The position numbers and the translations under genes are program-made. A stretch of 64,000 bases of DNA from Snodgrassella sp. CFCC 13594 (lineage in GTDB: Bacteria; Pseudomonadota; Gammaproteobacteria; Burkholderiales; Neisseriaceae): assembly GCF_001590725.1 (NCBI RefSeq), contig NZ_LQXR01000004.1, positions 62,001-126,000 on the forward strand, written 5' to 3'. This document shows, piece by piece, positions 1 through 9,783 of this stretch. The notes under the pieces are model-generated. The model made no database searches and had not been told where the DNA came from. It saw nothing but the letters and a program-made list of their open reading frames with translations. Position 1 is the first letter of the stretch; each line of letters opens with the position of its first letter.

Positions 1-857
1 TTGCGCACTGCTGCCTCAACCAATACCGCCAAGTTGCGCCCCACCGCCACAGGCAAGGTGACGCTGCGGATGGATACATTCAAAATGCCTTCCGTTTCGC
101 TTTGAATACTTAACCGATCGAGATTCTGCATGTATGCATCATCAGCCAAAGCCAGATTGATGATGAGTTTTAATGGTTTTTTCGGGCGCACCGCGGTTTC
201 ACCAAATATGGCCCGGATATTAAGCACGCCCAATCCGCGCACTTCCAAGAAATCCTTCAGCATGGGCGGGCAGCGCCCCTCCAACGTCTCAGGGCCGGTA
301 CGGTATAATTCAACGGCATCGTCTGCCACCAATCCATGGCCGCGGGAAATCAGCTCCAGGGCCAATTCACTTTTGCCCAAACCTGATTGCCCAGTAATCA
401 ATACACCCACTTCAAAGACATCCAAGAAAACACCATGCTTGACTGTAGAAGTAGCCAAAGTGCGTTGCAAATAAATACGCAACACATCCATCAAAAATGG
501 GCTTTCAGTTTGAGAGGTTAGAAGTGGGACACTGTGAGTGTGGCAATAATCGCGGAGCATATAAGGCACAGGTAAATCATTGGCTACAATCACCAATGCC
601 ATGGTTAAATCAAAGAGTTCATCAAAACTGGCTTTGACTTCGCCATTTTCCATGCGATTCAGATAATTGACTTCGGCGATGCCCAACACTTGAATCTGGT
701 TGGGATGAATGAAGTTGAGATGGCCCACCAGCGCCAATACTGGTTTATCCGCATCGACACTGATTCGATTGTCCGCGCCTGCAGTACCTGCCGACCACGC
801 CAGTTTGAGTTTATTTTGATTATCCTGATACAAGCGGCGGACAGAAATGCTGGGCAT
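1..857 (-). CDS. hprK: HPr kinase/phosphorylase (3' end beyond window)
   Basis: HprK phosphorylates and dephosphorylates a serine of HPr, the phosphocarrier of the PTS. The frame is open from the ATG at 857 to the window edge (285 codons). Residues 156-163 form the P-loop GQSGLGKS, followed by the family motif RGHGLVADD. The visible end reads VLVEAAVR, close to the usual C-terminus, so only about 35 residues or fewer are missing. It starts 10 bases after the ptsN stop, with a GAGG-type ribosome site ahead of it. The ptsN-hprK pair is the usual neisserial order and suggests a regulatory, not sugar-transporting, PTS branch. Confidence 0.95.
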   Translation of the reverse strand, partial: MPSISVRRLYQDNQNKLKLAWSAGTAGADNRISVDADKPVLALVGHLNFIHPNQIQVLGIAEVNYLNRMENGEVKASFDELFDLTMALVIVANDLPVPYMLRDYCHTHSVPLLTSQTESPFLMDVLRIYLQRTLATSTVKHGVFLDVFEVGVLITGQSGLGKSELALELISRGHGLVADDAVELYRTGPETLEGRCPPMLKDFLEVRGLGVLNIRAIFGETAVRPKKPLKLIINLALADDAYMQNLDRLSIQSETEGILNVSIRSVTLPVAVGRNLAVLVEAAVR

Positions 858-867
858 GACCTCAACC

Positions 868-1317
868 TCAATCAGCGATTAAAATAGCATGAGCTGCTTC
901 TGGTGTATTTGCGGCCATCAAGGCCTCACGGACACTTTTCATCGAGAATTTGTCTGCCAAGGCAGACAACACTTCCAAATGTTGACTGGAAGCATTTTCT
1001 GGCACCAATAGCACAAACACCAGAGCAACCGGTTTACCATCAGGTGAATCAAAAGACACGGGTGATTTCAAGCGGAAAAAAGCGCCCAATGTTTTTTTAA
1101 TGCCAGCATGGCGCCCATGCGGAATGGCTACGCCTTGCCCTAAGCCTGTTGAGCCCAATTTTTCCCGCGCAAATAGACAATCAAAAACATCAGCACGGCT
1201 TAAGTTAGCTTCATTTTCCAGCAGCAATCCAGCTTGCTCGAAAATGCGTTTTTTGCTGCCCACATCCAAATCCAACACCACATGTGAAAGCGGCAGAATA
1301 TCCCCGATAAGACTCAT
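868..1317 (-). CDS. ptsN: PTS IIA-like nitrogen-regulatory protein PtsN
   Basis: EIIA-Ntr accepts phosphate from NPr/HPr and regulates by protein contacts; it does not itself transport sugar. The 149-residue length is normal. The phospho-accepting histidine is His67 in GVAIPHGR. The upstream motif [12 protein letters not shown] is typical of the family. It is the first gene of a likely ptsN-hprK transcription unit on the minus strand. Confidence 0.95.
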   Translation of the reverse strand: MSLIGDILPLSHVVLDLDVGSKKRIFEQAGLLLENEANLSRADVFDCLFAREKLGSTGLGQGVAIPHGRHAGIKKTLGAFFRLKSPVSFDSPDGKPVALVFVLLVPENASSQHLEVLSALADKFSMKSVREALMAANTPEAAHAILIAD

Positions 1318-1438
1318 TGCGTTCTCTAAATCAAGCCCAAGCTTGTGTTTGTCAAAACGCGCTAATTGTACTGCCGCGCCTCATTAAGCTCAACTTGTAA
1401 ATGGGGGCATCCATCAGACTGCCTGCATAAATACATTT

Positions 1439-2359
1439 TCAGGCAGCCAAATGAATCCATAGATAGTGGAGGTACAACCCCAAAAACCACGCCAAGCCAA
1501 TGCGATTATTGCGTAAAAATGTTACAAAACATGCTGTGCGATGACGTGTACGAATCACTTGGTATTGTCGCCATTGCCAATACACCACCAAAGGCAACAT
1601 AAGCCAATAAGGCCAACTGGCTTGGATACACCAGCCCAGAACTACCATCAGCAAGGTAAACACCGCATGGCAACACATGATGGCGGCAACATCGTAATCA
1701 CCAAACGTAATGGCAGAGGTACGGATGCCGATTTTTAAATCGTCTTCTTTATCAGCCATGGCATAAATGGTGTCATATGCCACTGTCCAGAATGTATTGG
1801 CTAAAAAGATTAACCATGCCAGCGCTGGCACTTGATTTTGTATTGCTGCAAACGCCATAGGAATACCAAAAGAAAAAGCCAAGCCCAAATACAGTTGCGG
1901 CAATGGGAAAAATCGCTTGGTAAACGGGTAGCTTATCGCCAAAAACAGTGCCGGCAAGCTCATCAATGCAGCCAGCCGATTTAGCGGAATCAAACACAAC
2001 AGCGCCAATAGGCACAGTACCAGCGTCAGTAGCCATGCTTCTTTACTGGTTACCCGCTTCTGCGCAAACGGGCGGTTTTGCGTGCGCGCCACTGCACCAT
2101 CAAAATGGCGATCAGCAAAATCATTCACGACGCAGCCTGCACTGCGCATCAATACCGTACCAATCGTAAACACCGCCACCAGAAACCAATTTGGCTGCCC
2201 TTGCCCGGCCACCCACAACGCCCACCAAGTTGGCCATAACAATAAGAGTGATCCAATGGGTTTATCGATGCGCATCAATTGGCTGTATACCCGCGCGCGA
2301 TCGCGCAACCGTGTCCACAAATTGCCTGAAGGCGTTGAACTCATTTGCACGCTATTCAT
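1439..2359 (-). CDS. ubiA: 4-hydroxybenzoate polyprenyltransferase
   Basis: UbiA joins 4-hydroxybenzoate to a polyprenyl diphosphate in the inner membrane, an early step of ubiquinone synthesis. Both aspartate-rich motifs are present: N79-D80-x2-D83-x3-D87, and D203 to D207 in [10 protein letters not shown]. Between and after them lie about eight hydrophobic segments. The ATG at 2359 follows an AGGGA ribosome site. The next minus-strand gene upstream is ubiC, which makes its substrate. A DUS-like 10-mer lies at the 3' end. Confidence 0.96.
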   Translation of the reverse strand: MNSVQMSSTPSGNLWTRLRDRARVYSQLMRIDKPIGSLLLLWPTWWALWVAGQGQPNWFLVAVFTIGTVLMRSAGCVVNDFADRHFDGAVARTQNRPFAQKRVTSKEAWLLTLVLCLLALLCLIPLNRLAALMSLPALFLAISYPFTKRFFPLPQLYLGLAFSFGIPMAFAAIQNQVPALAWLIFLANTFWTVAYDTIYAMADKEDDLKIGIRTSAITFGDYDVAAIMCCHAVFTLLMVVLGWCIQASWPYWLMLPLVVYWQWRQYQVIRTRHRTACFVTFLRNNRIGLAWFLGLYLHYLWIHLAA

Positions 2360-2466
2360 TGCATCCCTTTTTTAATGACCACCAACATGGTGATCCAATC
2401 TACCTATTCAAGCGAGCCTAATCTGTCGCCACACAAAATTCTGCATGCCCATTGCACACATGCTAA

Positions 2467-2988
2467 TCAGGCAACATAGTGGTGCAATGCAGGCAGGAAA
2501 ACCTCAACTAAATCTAAAGTTTGTGTCTGCTGTTGCGATTGTTGTCGAAACATAGAGCGCCTAGCCCACAAAGGTTGCTCGTCTGGACATTCTGGGTGCA
2601 CCCCATGCGCATAATAGAACGTTGATCGCGTAAAAGAGTTTGTCCCATCAAACAAGCGTGCACCCAAGGGCTGCGTACCGCATTGTAAATAGGATACCCA
2701 AAAAGCTGCATCCACAGCGCACAGGCTTTTTGCCCACACCACAGGGGTCCCGGCCAAACACAAATAAACTTCGCGAACATAAGCACGGTCGCAAGATTGT
2801 GGTGCGGATTCTGGTAATGTCATTAGCATACTGCACTCAGCTTCGCCTTGATGGCGAACCTCAATACTGAAATCAGCCAATGGCCTCAATGCAGCCGTCA
2901 GGGATGGTGCCTGCAACAATTGGCGCCAAGGCAGAGTTAAAACTGGAGCATCCGGCCAATATTCAGACCAATTCAAGGCAGCTGCCAT
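2467..2988 (-). CDS. ubiC: chorismate lyase
   Basis: Predicted to split chorismate to 4-hydroxybenzoate and pyruvate. Family marks are REVYLCLAGTPVVWAKS, the GTQPLGARLF stretch and LWARRSMFR followed by EVFLP near the C-terminus. The frame extends upstream to a TTG at 3054. I chose the ATG at 2988 because AGAGG lies 9 bases before it and the shorter 173-residue product fits the family length. Together with ubiA it covers two consecutive steps of ubiquinone synthesis. Confidence 0.88.
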   Translation of the reverse strand: MAAALNWSEYWPDAPVLTLPWRQLLQAPSLTAALRPLADFSIEVRHQGEAECSMLMTLPESAPQSCDRAYVREVYLCLAGTPVVWAKSLCAVDAAFWVSYLQCGTQPLGARLFDGTNSFTRSTFYYAHGVHPECPDEQPLWARRSMFRQQSQQQTQTLDLVEVFLPALHHYVA

Positions 2989-3116
2989 GCTGTGTAGCCT
3001 CTGTGAAACAAAATAGGTATATTGTACCGTTTCGAGCCATGTCCACCAAGACAAGCACGTTCAGGCAGCCCAAATGCAAAACCTGCCCCAGTGCGCACAA
3101 CAATCAGGAGACAACA

Positions 3117-3593
3117 ATGGATTTGATTTTATGGCGCCATGCCGAAGCAGAAGAAGGCGATGAAGATTTGCAGCGCAAATTAACCAATAAAGGCCAACAG
3201 CAAGCCAAAATCACTGCCACGTGGTTGCGTGAGCGACTGCCTGAACACACCCGTGTATGGGTTTCACAAGCCAAACGAAGCCAGCAAACTGCTGCTCACT
3301 TAAAGCTGCCGGTTAGCGTAGTGCCCATGCTCAATCCCACCACTCGGTCACATGATCTGCCGGGATTGCTGCAACGCGAAAACAATGAATCTGCCTTAGT
3401 ATGGGTGGGACACCAACCTTGGCTGGGACAAATGTGTGCATTTTTACTCAATCAGCAATGGGACAATACACTTTACTGGTCGGTTAAAAAAAGCGGATTT
3501 TGGTGGTTTGAAATTAAGGTAGACAGTCACCGCCGTATCGAGGCTAAACTTAAAGCAGCACTGACACCGAATATGGTTAAAAAAGACAAATAA
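3117..3593 (+). CDS. sixA: SixA-like phosphohistidine phosphatase
   Basis: Histidine-phosphatase superfamily protein of 158 residues. It opens with MDLILWRHAEAEEG, which contains the RHG-type catalytic arginine and histidine, and has a second histidine in the motif VWVGHQPWLG. The frame is open upstream, but the ATG at 3117 has CAGGAG 6 bases before it and starts right at the conserved motif. SixA removes phosphate from histidine phosphotransfer proteins; in E. coli the reported target is in the nitrogen PTS, which would fit ptsN-hprK nearby. That link is inference. Confidence 0.87.
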   Translation: MDLILWRHAEAEEGDEDLQRKLTNKGQQQAKITATWLRERLPEHTRVWVSQAKRSQQTAAHLKLPVSVVPMLNPTTRSHDLPGLLQRENNESALVWVGHQPWLGQMCAFLLNQQWDNTLYWSVKKSGFWWFEIKVDSHRRIEAKLKAALTPNMVKKDK

Positions 3594-3652
3594 CTTGAAT
3601 CAAACAGCCTTTCTCCCCTATGATGAATTCACTGTTTTCCAGGGAACTGGCC

Positions 3653-4021
3653 ATGACCGACGCAAATAAATTACAGCAAATACAAGAAAAATTCCGGCGC
3701 CGCCGTTTGGATGAACGGGGTTTTTTAGCAAAGCTTAAGAAATATGCGGGAAAAATAGGTAAACCAGCAGCCAAGCAACTGTATGCCTTGTATTTTCTTC
3801 TCAAATCGAAATCCACGCCAACCCGCAGCAAATTAATTATAGTGGGGGCTTTGGTGTATTTTCTCAGCCCCATCGACAGCATTCCCGATCTGATGGGCCC
3901 ATTGGGGTTCAGCGATGATTTGGCTGTGATTGCGCTGGTGTATGCACAATTAAAGAATCTACTCACCGATGACATTGTGCAACAGGCCAAAACGGCCGCT
4001 GATAAATTATTTGGCGAATAG
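3653..4021 (+). CDS. DUF1232 (YkvA-like) membrane protein
   Basis: The 122-residue product has the DUF1232 core: a hydrophobic stretch VGALVYFLSPIDSIPDLMG, whose SPIDSIPD motif is the family signature. A basic N-terminal half precedes it. I start it at the ATG at 3653, which has AGGGA 8 bases upstream, rather than at the earlier ATG pair at 3620. Function of the family is unknown. It follows sixA by about 60 bases on the same strand. Confidence 0.82.
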   Translation: MTDANKLQQIQEKFRRRRLDERGFLAKLKKYAGKIGKPAAKQLYALYFLLKSKSTPTRSKLIIVGALVYFLSPIDSIPDLMGPLGFSDDLAVIALVYAQLKNLLTDDIVQQAKTAADKLFGE

Positions 4022-4130
4022 TGTCACCCAACGCGCCAGATTCCGCATTGATGGCTGACGATGACCATTCGTAGAAAATAAAAAACCGCTCAGTTAGACA
4101 ATAGCTTGAGCGGTTTAAAAAGGTTTAAAA

Positions 4131-4610
4131 TCAAGATTTTTGTGCTTCCTCAGGCGCTTCGCTGCGGATAATCAACAATGGTAAATGGGTTTCGCGCATC
4201 ACGGTTTCAGCAAAACTACCCATCAACAAATGCATTAAGCCGCTGCGTCCATGCGTGCCCAAGATGATTAAATCGGAACCTTGCTGATCTGCATAATCCA
4301 CCAACATTTGAGCCATTTCCTTGGCACCTTTATTGGCCATCAGCAAATGCCGGTGTATCTTATCTGCTGCCAATGCGGTTTTGGCCGTTTGTTCAGCCGC
4401 ATCCAATACTTTATTGCCTTCCGCCAATGCAGCAGCTTCATAGCTTTCATGCTGTAAAAATTCAGGTGCCAGTGCCATATATTCTGCTGGGTTGGCGACA
4501 TTCACCAAAGTCAGCTCAGCGTTTTCCACTTTGGCCAAGCCAATCGCATGGGCCAATGCATTTTCAGAAGTATGGCTGCCGTCAACGGCTACAACCAAAT
4601 GTTTGTACAT
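4131..4610 (-). CDS. universal stress protein, UspA family
   Basis: A 159-residue single-domain Usp. It starts MYKHLVVAVDGS and ends with the nucleotide-binding signature GTHGRSGLMHLLMGSFAETV, the G-2x-G-9x-G-S/T pattern of ATP-binding members. The ATG at 4610 has GGAG 9 bases upstream; a longer frame to 4655 has no such site. It is transcribed away from tcdA. The exact physiological role cannot be read from sequence. Confidence 0.92.
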   Translation of the reverse strand: MYKHLVVAVDGSHTSENALAHAIGLAKVENAELTLVNVANPAEYMALAPEFLQHESYEAAALAEGNKVLDAAEQTAKTALAADKIHRHLLMANKGAKEMAQMLVDYADQQGSDLIILGTHGRSGLMHLLMGSFAETVMRETHLPLLIIRSEAPEEAQKS

Positions 4611-4740
4611 ATATTCAGTCTCCATGACATGGGTATTCTGGAATCCAATGCCCAAGCATCTCGATTTCTTGGGTGACTACAGTATAATACTCGCGCACCG
4701 CTTTGTCGGCATTTCCCTTCACAAATTTGATGCAACTCAG

Positions 4741-5518
4741 ATGACCATTATCCCTACCCAACACCCACAACGCCGTTTTGGCGGCATCTCTCGTCTGTAT
4801 GGCGATGCAGCCTTACAGCGCTTTCAGGCAGCCCATGTTTGCGTGGTGGGCGTGGGTGGCGTCGGCTCTTGGGCCGTAGAGGCACTGGCACGCAGTGGCG
4901 TAGGCCAATTGACTTTAATTGATTTAGACAATGTAGCTGAATCCAATGTCAACCGCCAATTGCCGGCGTTAACCAGCCAGTTTGGCAAAGCCAAAGTGGC
5001 TGCATTGGCGGAGCGCATTACTGACATCAATGCAGCGTGCACAGTGCATCAAGTTGAAGATTTTGTGGATGCGGATAACCTCAAACAATTGTTTCATCAA
5101 CCCTTTGATTTTGTCATCGATGCCATTGATCAGGTCCGCACCAAAGCTGCAATGGCGGCCCATTTTGTGTCCACCCAGCAAGCTTTCGCAGTGTCCGGCG
5201 GCGCTGGTGGACAAAAAAAATGCGGGCTTAATTCAGCACGCCGACTTGAGCCGTGTCACACACGATCCGATGCTGGCCAATATGCGTTATACCTTGCGCA
5301 AACGCCATGGCTTTAGCCGGGACACCGCCGCCAAAATGAACGTGCCTTGCGTTTATTCAATTGAAAACATCACGCCACCCCAAAGCGACTTGGCCTGCAA
5401 CACAGAAAGCGCACCACAGGGGCTTTCTTGTGCTGGCTATGGAGCATCTATGGTGGTTACAGCAAGCTTTGGCTTGCGTTTAACGCAGTTGTGCTTGGAA
5501 GCATTATGCCAACCATAG
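4741..5518 (+). pseudogene. tcdA: tRNA threonylcarbamoyladenosine dehydratase TcdA, frameshifted (possible sequence error)
   Basis: TcdA (CsdL) is an E1-like enzyme that cyclises the t6A37 modification of tRNA to ct6A. The N-terminal part carries the nucleotide-binding motif VVGVGGVGSWAVEALARSG and the LIDLDNV strand. After GGAGGQK the frame leaves the family at a run of eight A (5213-5220). Removing one A restores NAGLIQHADLSRVTHDPML and a full 258-residue protein ending at 5518. The last 13 bases overlap the scpA start. RNA-polymerase slippage on A8 could also make some intact product. The frameshift is seen; its cause is not. Confidence 0.88.
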
Positions 5519-6378
5519 GTGCGAGTGAAAGATTCACTGAAGAGGCCAAACCTGGTGAATCGGCTGTGGCTTGGCTGTTTGGCCAGCCCGTTATTGACGT
5601 ACCCAATGATCTGTTTATTCCCCCTGATGCTTTGCAGGTGGTGCTGCAGAGCTTTGAGGGGCCGCTTGATTTACTACTGTACCTGATACGCAAACAAAAC
5701 ATTGATGTGTTGGATATCCCCATGCTCACTGTCACCGAGCAGTATCTTGCCTATATTGGACAAATGCAGGAGCGTGAGCTGGATTTAACTGCGGAATACC
5801 TCTTAATGGCGGCGGTTTTAATTGAAATTAAATCACGCTTGCTGCTGCCACAACCCGCTCAGATAGAGGATGAAGAACAAGATCCTCGGGCGGAACTGGT
5901 ACGCCGTTTATTGGCCTACGAGCAAATGAAGTTGGCTGCTTTGGGGCTCGACGCATTACCCCGGGCTGGGCGTGACTTTGCTTGGGCATATTGGCCAGTT
6001 GAAATAAGTAGCACCGTCCACCCACCCAAAATATCGGTTAGCGATTTAACGCAGGCATGGTTGGGTATTTTGGCCCGCGCTCAACACAACCGCAGCCACA
6101 GTGTGGTGCAAGAAGCCTTGTCCGTGCGTGTGCAAATGAGCAGCATACTGCGCCGGCTGCAACACGATGGCGGCTGTCGTTTCACACAACTTTTTGGCCA
6201 ACATGATTCATTGGCATTGGTGGTCACCAATTTCGTTGCCCTATTGGAACTGGCCAAGGAAGGCCTCATTGTCATCGAACAAGCAGAAAACCGAGGACCG
6301 ATTCACATCCGCTTGCCTAGCCTTCACGGGCTGCCTGAAGATACTACACCCCAAAACTCAATTGATTCGCCCAAATAA
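5506..6378 (+). CDS. scpA: segregation and condensation protein A
   Basis: ScpA is the kleisin subunit that bridges SMC heads and binds ScpB in chromosome condensation. The family N-terminal motif SFEGPLDLLLYLIRKQNIDVLDIP is present after a roughly 45-residue leader, and the winged-helix C-terminus follows. The ATG at 5506 has GGAAG 4-5 bases upstream and lies inside the end of tcdA, so translation is probably coupled. The product is 290 residues. No scpB lies in the window. A near-DUS (GGCTGCCTGAA) sits in the coding sequence at about 6334. Confidence 0.93.
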   Translation: MPTIGASERFTEEAKPGESAVAWLFGQPVIDVPNDLFIPPDALQVVLQSFEGPLDLLLYLIRKQNIDVLDIPMLTVTEQYLAYIGQMQERELDLTAEYLLMAAVLIEIKSRLLLPQPAQIEDEEQDPRAELVRRLLAYEQMKLAALGLDALPRAGRDFAWAYWPVEISSTVHPPKISVSDLTQAWLGILARAQHNRSHSVVQEALSVRVQMSSILRRLQHDGGCRFTQLFGQHDSLALVVTNFVALLELAKEGLIVIEQAENRGPIHIRLPSLHGLPEDTTPQNSIDSPK

Positions 6379-6546
6379 CTCAAGCCCATACTATAAAATA
6401 AGCCCTACTCATGGGCGGGTAATTATACCCATTGAATCAATCCGCCTCCTCATCCATCAAACAGCCCAATCAAATAATAAAGCCTAGCCAAGTAGCTATT
6501 TTTCGATCATTCTGCTGAAACATTGGGGGCCAAGTGTGATTACGCC

Positions 6547-7197
6547 TTACAACAAGTCCAAAACTTGTATCGGCTGCTGAATCACCGCATCAACCGGCCA
6601 AGAGGCGGTGTCATCGCTGTCAGCAATATAGCCCCAATCTGCCAAAACGGTACGCATTTTCGCTTGCCTGCCTGCCTGCATGTCACGTTCCGCATCGCCT
6701 ACATACCAACACTCATCAGGCACAATCCCCAATTGGGCACAAGCAAAATACATCGGTTTCGTACTGGGTTTGGGTTCATCAGTGGTGTCTCCACTAACCA
6801 CCACAGCCGGAGGTGAAACGAATCCCAATTGCGGTACCAGTCGATCAGTAAATGTATGCGGCTTATTGGTGATAATGCCCCAAGCTATGTTTTTTTGCTG
6901 CAAACCCAAAAGCATTTCATTTACCCCATCAAACAGCACCGTTTCTCTGGCAAAGCCTTGTTCGTATTCATCCAAAAAATCTTGGCGCCAACGCGCATGC
7001 TCGGGATGGTTGCGACCAATGCCAGCACCCAGCAAAATTAATCCACTGGCACCATGACTGGCCACCGGCCGGATTTCGGCCATGCTTTTTTCAGGCAGCC
7101 CTCGACGCTTTAGTAGTCGGTTTAACGCGCCACCCAAATCCAGTGCGGTGTCAGCCAATGTACCATCTAAATCAAATAATACGGCACGGGTCATCAT
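6547..7197 (-). CDS. gph: phosphoglycolate phosphatase (HAD family)
   Basis: The 216-residue protein has the HAD motif I FDLDGTLADT with nucleophile Asp9 and Asp11, motif II in GIITNKP, and motif IV in WYVGDAERDMQAG. The cap domain is of the Gph type. It would dephosphorylate 2-phosphoglycolate formed in DNA repair. Start ATG follows AAGGATAACC. Other small phosphomonoesters cannot be excluded as substrates. Confidence 0.87.
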   Translation of the reverse strand: MMTRAVLFDLDGTLADTALDLGGALNRLLKRRGLPEKSMAEIRPVASHGASGLILLGAGIGRNHPEHARWRQDFLDEYEQGFARETVLFDGVNEMLLGLQQKNIAWGIITNKPHTFTDRLVPQLGFVSPPAVVVSGDTTDEPKPSTKPMYFACAQLGIVPDECWYVGDAERDMQAGRQAKMRTVLADWGYIADSDDTASWPVDAVIQQPIQVLDLL

Positions 7198-7246
7198 GGT
7201 TATCCTTACTTGTCAGTGGGTTTAAAGGGCAATGGTCCAAACGGCG

Positions 7247-8203
7247 TTAGTGATGGTGTTGTGATTCATGGTTTTGTTGCTTGTGTTGATGTAGCTGGCA
7301 AAATAAATCATGGCGGTGCCCGCTTTGTGGACTTTCGGTTTGGATGGTGCTGTGGTGGATGTTGTTGTCCTGTAAAACACGCTCGATCTCGGCCACTACC
7401 TGCTCGGCCTCGCGCACACTCAATTCGCCATTTACCACCACGTGGCTCGACAGTGCATTTAGCCCGCTGGTAATGGTCCAAACATGTAAATCATGCACTG
7501 CCAACACACCTGGCACCGCCAAAATAGTGGCTTGTAAATGATGGGTATCAGCTTCAACTGGGGTGCCTTCCATCAAAATTTGTATGGTCGTGCGCAAGAT
7601 GCCCCAACCGCTTTTGGCGATCAACAAAGCCACCAGCACGCTAGCCAAAGGGTCCGCCCAACGCCAGCCAAACATCATCATCAAAATAGCGGCGCTGATG
7701 GCACCCACCGATCCCAGCAAATCACCCAAAACATGCAAATAAGCACCATGCATATTGACGTTATCATGGGTTTCACCGCCACGCAGCATATAAAGCGCCA
7801 CCACCATATTCACCACCAACCCAATAACACTGATGATGAGCATGCCCCATGTGGCAATCTCAGGTGGATGCGCAAATCGACCAATAGCCTCATACACAAT
7901 CAGCACCGCAATCAACACCAAGGCCAAACCATTAATGGCTGCTGCAAGAATTTCAAAACGCTTGAAACCAAATGTGCGCTTACTGCTGCTCGGGCGCTCG
8001 CTCAAATGGAAAGCCAGCAGCGACAGACCCAAAGCCAAAGCATCAGAAAACATGTGACCGGCATCTGATAGCAAAGCCAAGCTATTGGTCCACAACCCAC
8101 CGACTACCTCCACCAGCATATACAGCGCAATAATCACCAATGATACTTTCAGCACTTTTTTATTGGTACTGTGTGTATGAGAATGTTCATGATGATGAGA
8201 CAT
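7247..8203 (-). CDS. CDF-family zinc/cadmium efflux transporter (ZitB/CzcD-like)
   Basis: A 318-residue cation diffusion facilitator that exports divalent metal in exchange for protons. It has a His-rich N-terminus (MSHHHEHSHTH), six transmembrane segments with the metal-site motifs SDAGHMFSDA and HVLGDLLGS, and a cytoplasmic C-terminal domain ending in another His-rich tail. The start follows AAGGG. It lies 11 bases downstream of the ArsR/SmtB repressor gene, so the pair is probably one zinc-induced operon. Substrate specificity between Zn, Cd and Co is inferred. Confidence 0.93.
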   Translation of the reverse strand: MSHHHEHSHTHSTNKKVLKVSLVIIALYMLVEVVGGLWTNSLALLSDAGHMFSDALALGLSLLAFHLSERPSSSKRTFGFKRFEILAAAINGLALVLIAVLIVYEAIGRFAHPPEIATWGMLIISVIGLVVNMVVALYMLRGGETHDNVNMHGAYLHVLGDLLGSVGAISAAILMMMFGWRWADPLASVLVALLIAKSGWGILRTTIQILMEGTPVEADTHHLQATILAVPGVLAVHDLHVWTITSGLNALSSHVVVNGELSVREAEQVVAEIERVLQDNNIHHSTIQTESPQSGHRHDLFCQLHQHKQQNHESQHHH

Positions 8204-8214
8204 AGTTTGCCCTT

Positions 8215-8511
8215 TTAAAAATGCGCAACATGATCAATGGCCTGTTTTAACAGACCCAATACATGTTCATCATCGCCAGTGTAATAAATCGAAACGCCAG
8301 CGCGCCTGGCTTTCACCAAGCGCAAATCTTTCAATATACGCAACTGATGAGAAATAGCCGATTGGCTCAAGCCCAGCTGCTGCGCAATGTCTCCTACTGC
8401 GTATTCACCACCACAGAGTAAATTTAATATCCGCAAACGTGTAGGCTCCCCCAATGCTTTGAAAATACGGGTGAGTCGAATTAGCGTGTCATCATCCAAT
8501 TGCTGATACAT
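8215..8511 (-). CDS. ArsR/SmtB-family metalloregulator (CzrA-like)
   Basis: A 98-residue winged-helix repressor. The recognition region reads LGLSQSAISHQLRILKDLRLV. The C-terminal helix carries D81, H83, H94 and H97, exactly the D-x-H-x10-H-x2-H spacing of the alpha-5 zinc site of CzrA/SmtB, and there is no alpha-3 cysteine pair like that of ArsR. It should release DNA when zinc binds. AGGA precedes the ATG at 8511; another ATG is at 8517. It is co-directional with the CDF exporter. Confidence 0.9.
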   Translation of the reverse strand: MYQQLDDDTLIRLTRIFKALGEPTRLRILNLLCGGEYAVGDIAQQLGLSQSAISHQLRILKDLRLVKARRAGVSIYYTGDDEHVLGLLKQAIDHVAHF

Positions 8512-8522
8512 ATCCATTCCTA

Positions 8523-8540
8523 TATGAACATATATTCATA
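8523..8540 (-). promoter_or_regulatory. probable operator of the zinc repressor
   Basis: Perfect inverted repeat TATGAA-N6-TTCATA, 12 bases upstream of the repressor start. It matches the TGAA-N6-TTCA (12-2-12) operator form known for SmtB/CzrA. This implies autoregulation of the repressor-exporter operon. Confidence 0.78.
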
Positions 8541-8732
8541 AATATGATAACCAAGCTGCCTGAAACATACAAGAGCAGAATAACCGTATTTAAGCGAAGC
8601 AAATGACAACATTACCCACTCTGCTTCGCTCTTTCCTGGCCAAGCCCAGTAGATATCATTATTTTGAGTTCATCACCTTGAGATTGAGCGCGAAGCTGTG
8701 ACATCAATGATTGAGCGCGGCTCGCCAATCGG

Positions 8733-9551
8733 CTATATCTGGCTACTGCGTTGTTGTTCAAAGTCCGCCAACATGGCCAATTCAAAAGCAGAAAAACCAG
8801 CCTGCTCCCGAGCATCCATATTCACATGCCCCCGAAAAATGAACAAATCGTAGCGCTGCAATAAACGTCGAAACACGGTCATGGGATCCAAATTCCGCGC
8901 AGCGCAAAGATATTGATACCAATGATTACCGACACGCACATGCCCGACTTCTTCACGATAGATCACATCCAATACCGCACACGTTGCTTCATCGCCTCGT
9001 TGCGCCACCTTCGCCCTCATGGGCGGTGTCACATCCAAACCACGTGCTTCTAATACTCGGGGAACGAGTGCCATGCGCAGCAATGGGTCAAAAGCCGTTT
9101 TGTAGGCCATGTCCCACAAATGATTGTGGGCAGGAAAATCACCATAATCGAAACCCAAGCTTTGCACCCGCGCACGCATCAAACCAAAATGTTTTGCCTC
9201 CTCTGCAGCTACTCGTATCCAATCACGGGTAAACGATTCAGGCAATCTGCGAAAACGATAGGCAGCATCGAGTGCCAAATTAATGGCATTGAATTCAATA
9301 TGGCATACCGCATGCAACAGCGCTGCATACCCTTCTTGCGTGGTCATTTTGCGGTTTTTTACTGCAGAAGGTGGAACCAAAATTGGCTTAGATGGCCGTC
9401 CAGCATAGCGGCAATCAAGAGGTGGAGTCGCCACGGCACGATTCAATGTCTCGGTTTTTACACAAGCAGCCTGAAGCGCGTGGGCGCGTGTGCATTTCTC
9501 TGCCACGTCATCACATAAAAGTACCGCTTCCAATTCCGAATAAATTTGCAT
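8733..9551 (-). CDS. DUF455 ferritin-like protein
   Basis: A 272-residue protein of the DUF455 family. Four helices carry likely diiron ligands: HIEFNAINLALD, AAEEAKHFGLM, LEARGLDV and YREEVGHVRVGNHWY. AAGGA lies 5 bases before the ATG at 9551 (a GTG precedes it directly). The family resembles ferritin-like oxygenases such as MiaE, but its substrate is unknown to me. Confidence 0.85.
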   Translation of the reverse strand: MQIYSELEAVLLCDDVAEKCTRAHALQAACVKTETLNRAVATPPLDCRYAGRPSKPILVPPSAVKNRKMTTQEGYAALLHAVCHIEFNAINLALDAAYRFRRLPESFTRDWIRVAAEEAKHFGLMRARVQSLGFDYGDFPAHNHLWDMAYKTAFDPLLRMALVPRVLEARGLDVTPPMRAKVAQRGDEATCAVLDVIYREEVGHVRVGNHWYQYLCAARNLDPMTVFRRLLQRYDLFIFRGHVNMDAREQAGFSAFELAMLADFEQQRSSQI

Positions 9552-9733
9552 CACTTTCCTTCAAATTCATGAGTCTTATTATACTGTGTCGAACAGAGTT
9601 TAAATCTGCGTTAAAGTAGTTAAAAGATCAGCAAGACAAATCATTGTATTCAATACACTATTCAATAATAATCTGTCTTTACAATTCGCACACTGGTCAC
9701 TGTGCTGAGCCGATTGCGCTACAATAGCCATCA

Positions 9734-9745
9734 TTCAGGCAGCCT
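9734..9745 (-). repeat. DUS-type 12-mer
   Basis: Exact TTCAGGCAGCCT (AGGCTGCCTGAA on the minus strand) just upstream of lolA. Confidence 0.85.
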
Positions 9746-9783
9746 ATGGCTGCTTTATTATGCTACCCGCCGAAAGGACGTGT

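Noticed and set aside
3052..3054. TTG as the ubiC start
   Set aside because: Would add 22 residues without family similarity; the ATG at 2988 has a ribosome site.
7538..8068. 176-codon His/Gln-rich frame on the plus strand
   Set aside because: Antisense to the CDF transporter; the His/Gln bias is produced by the complementary codons.
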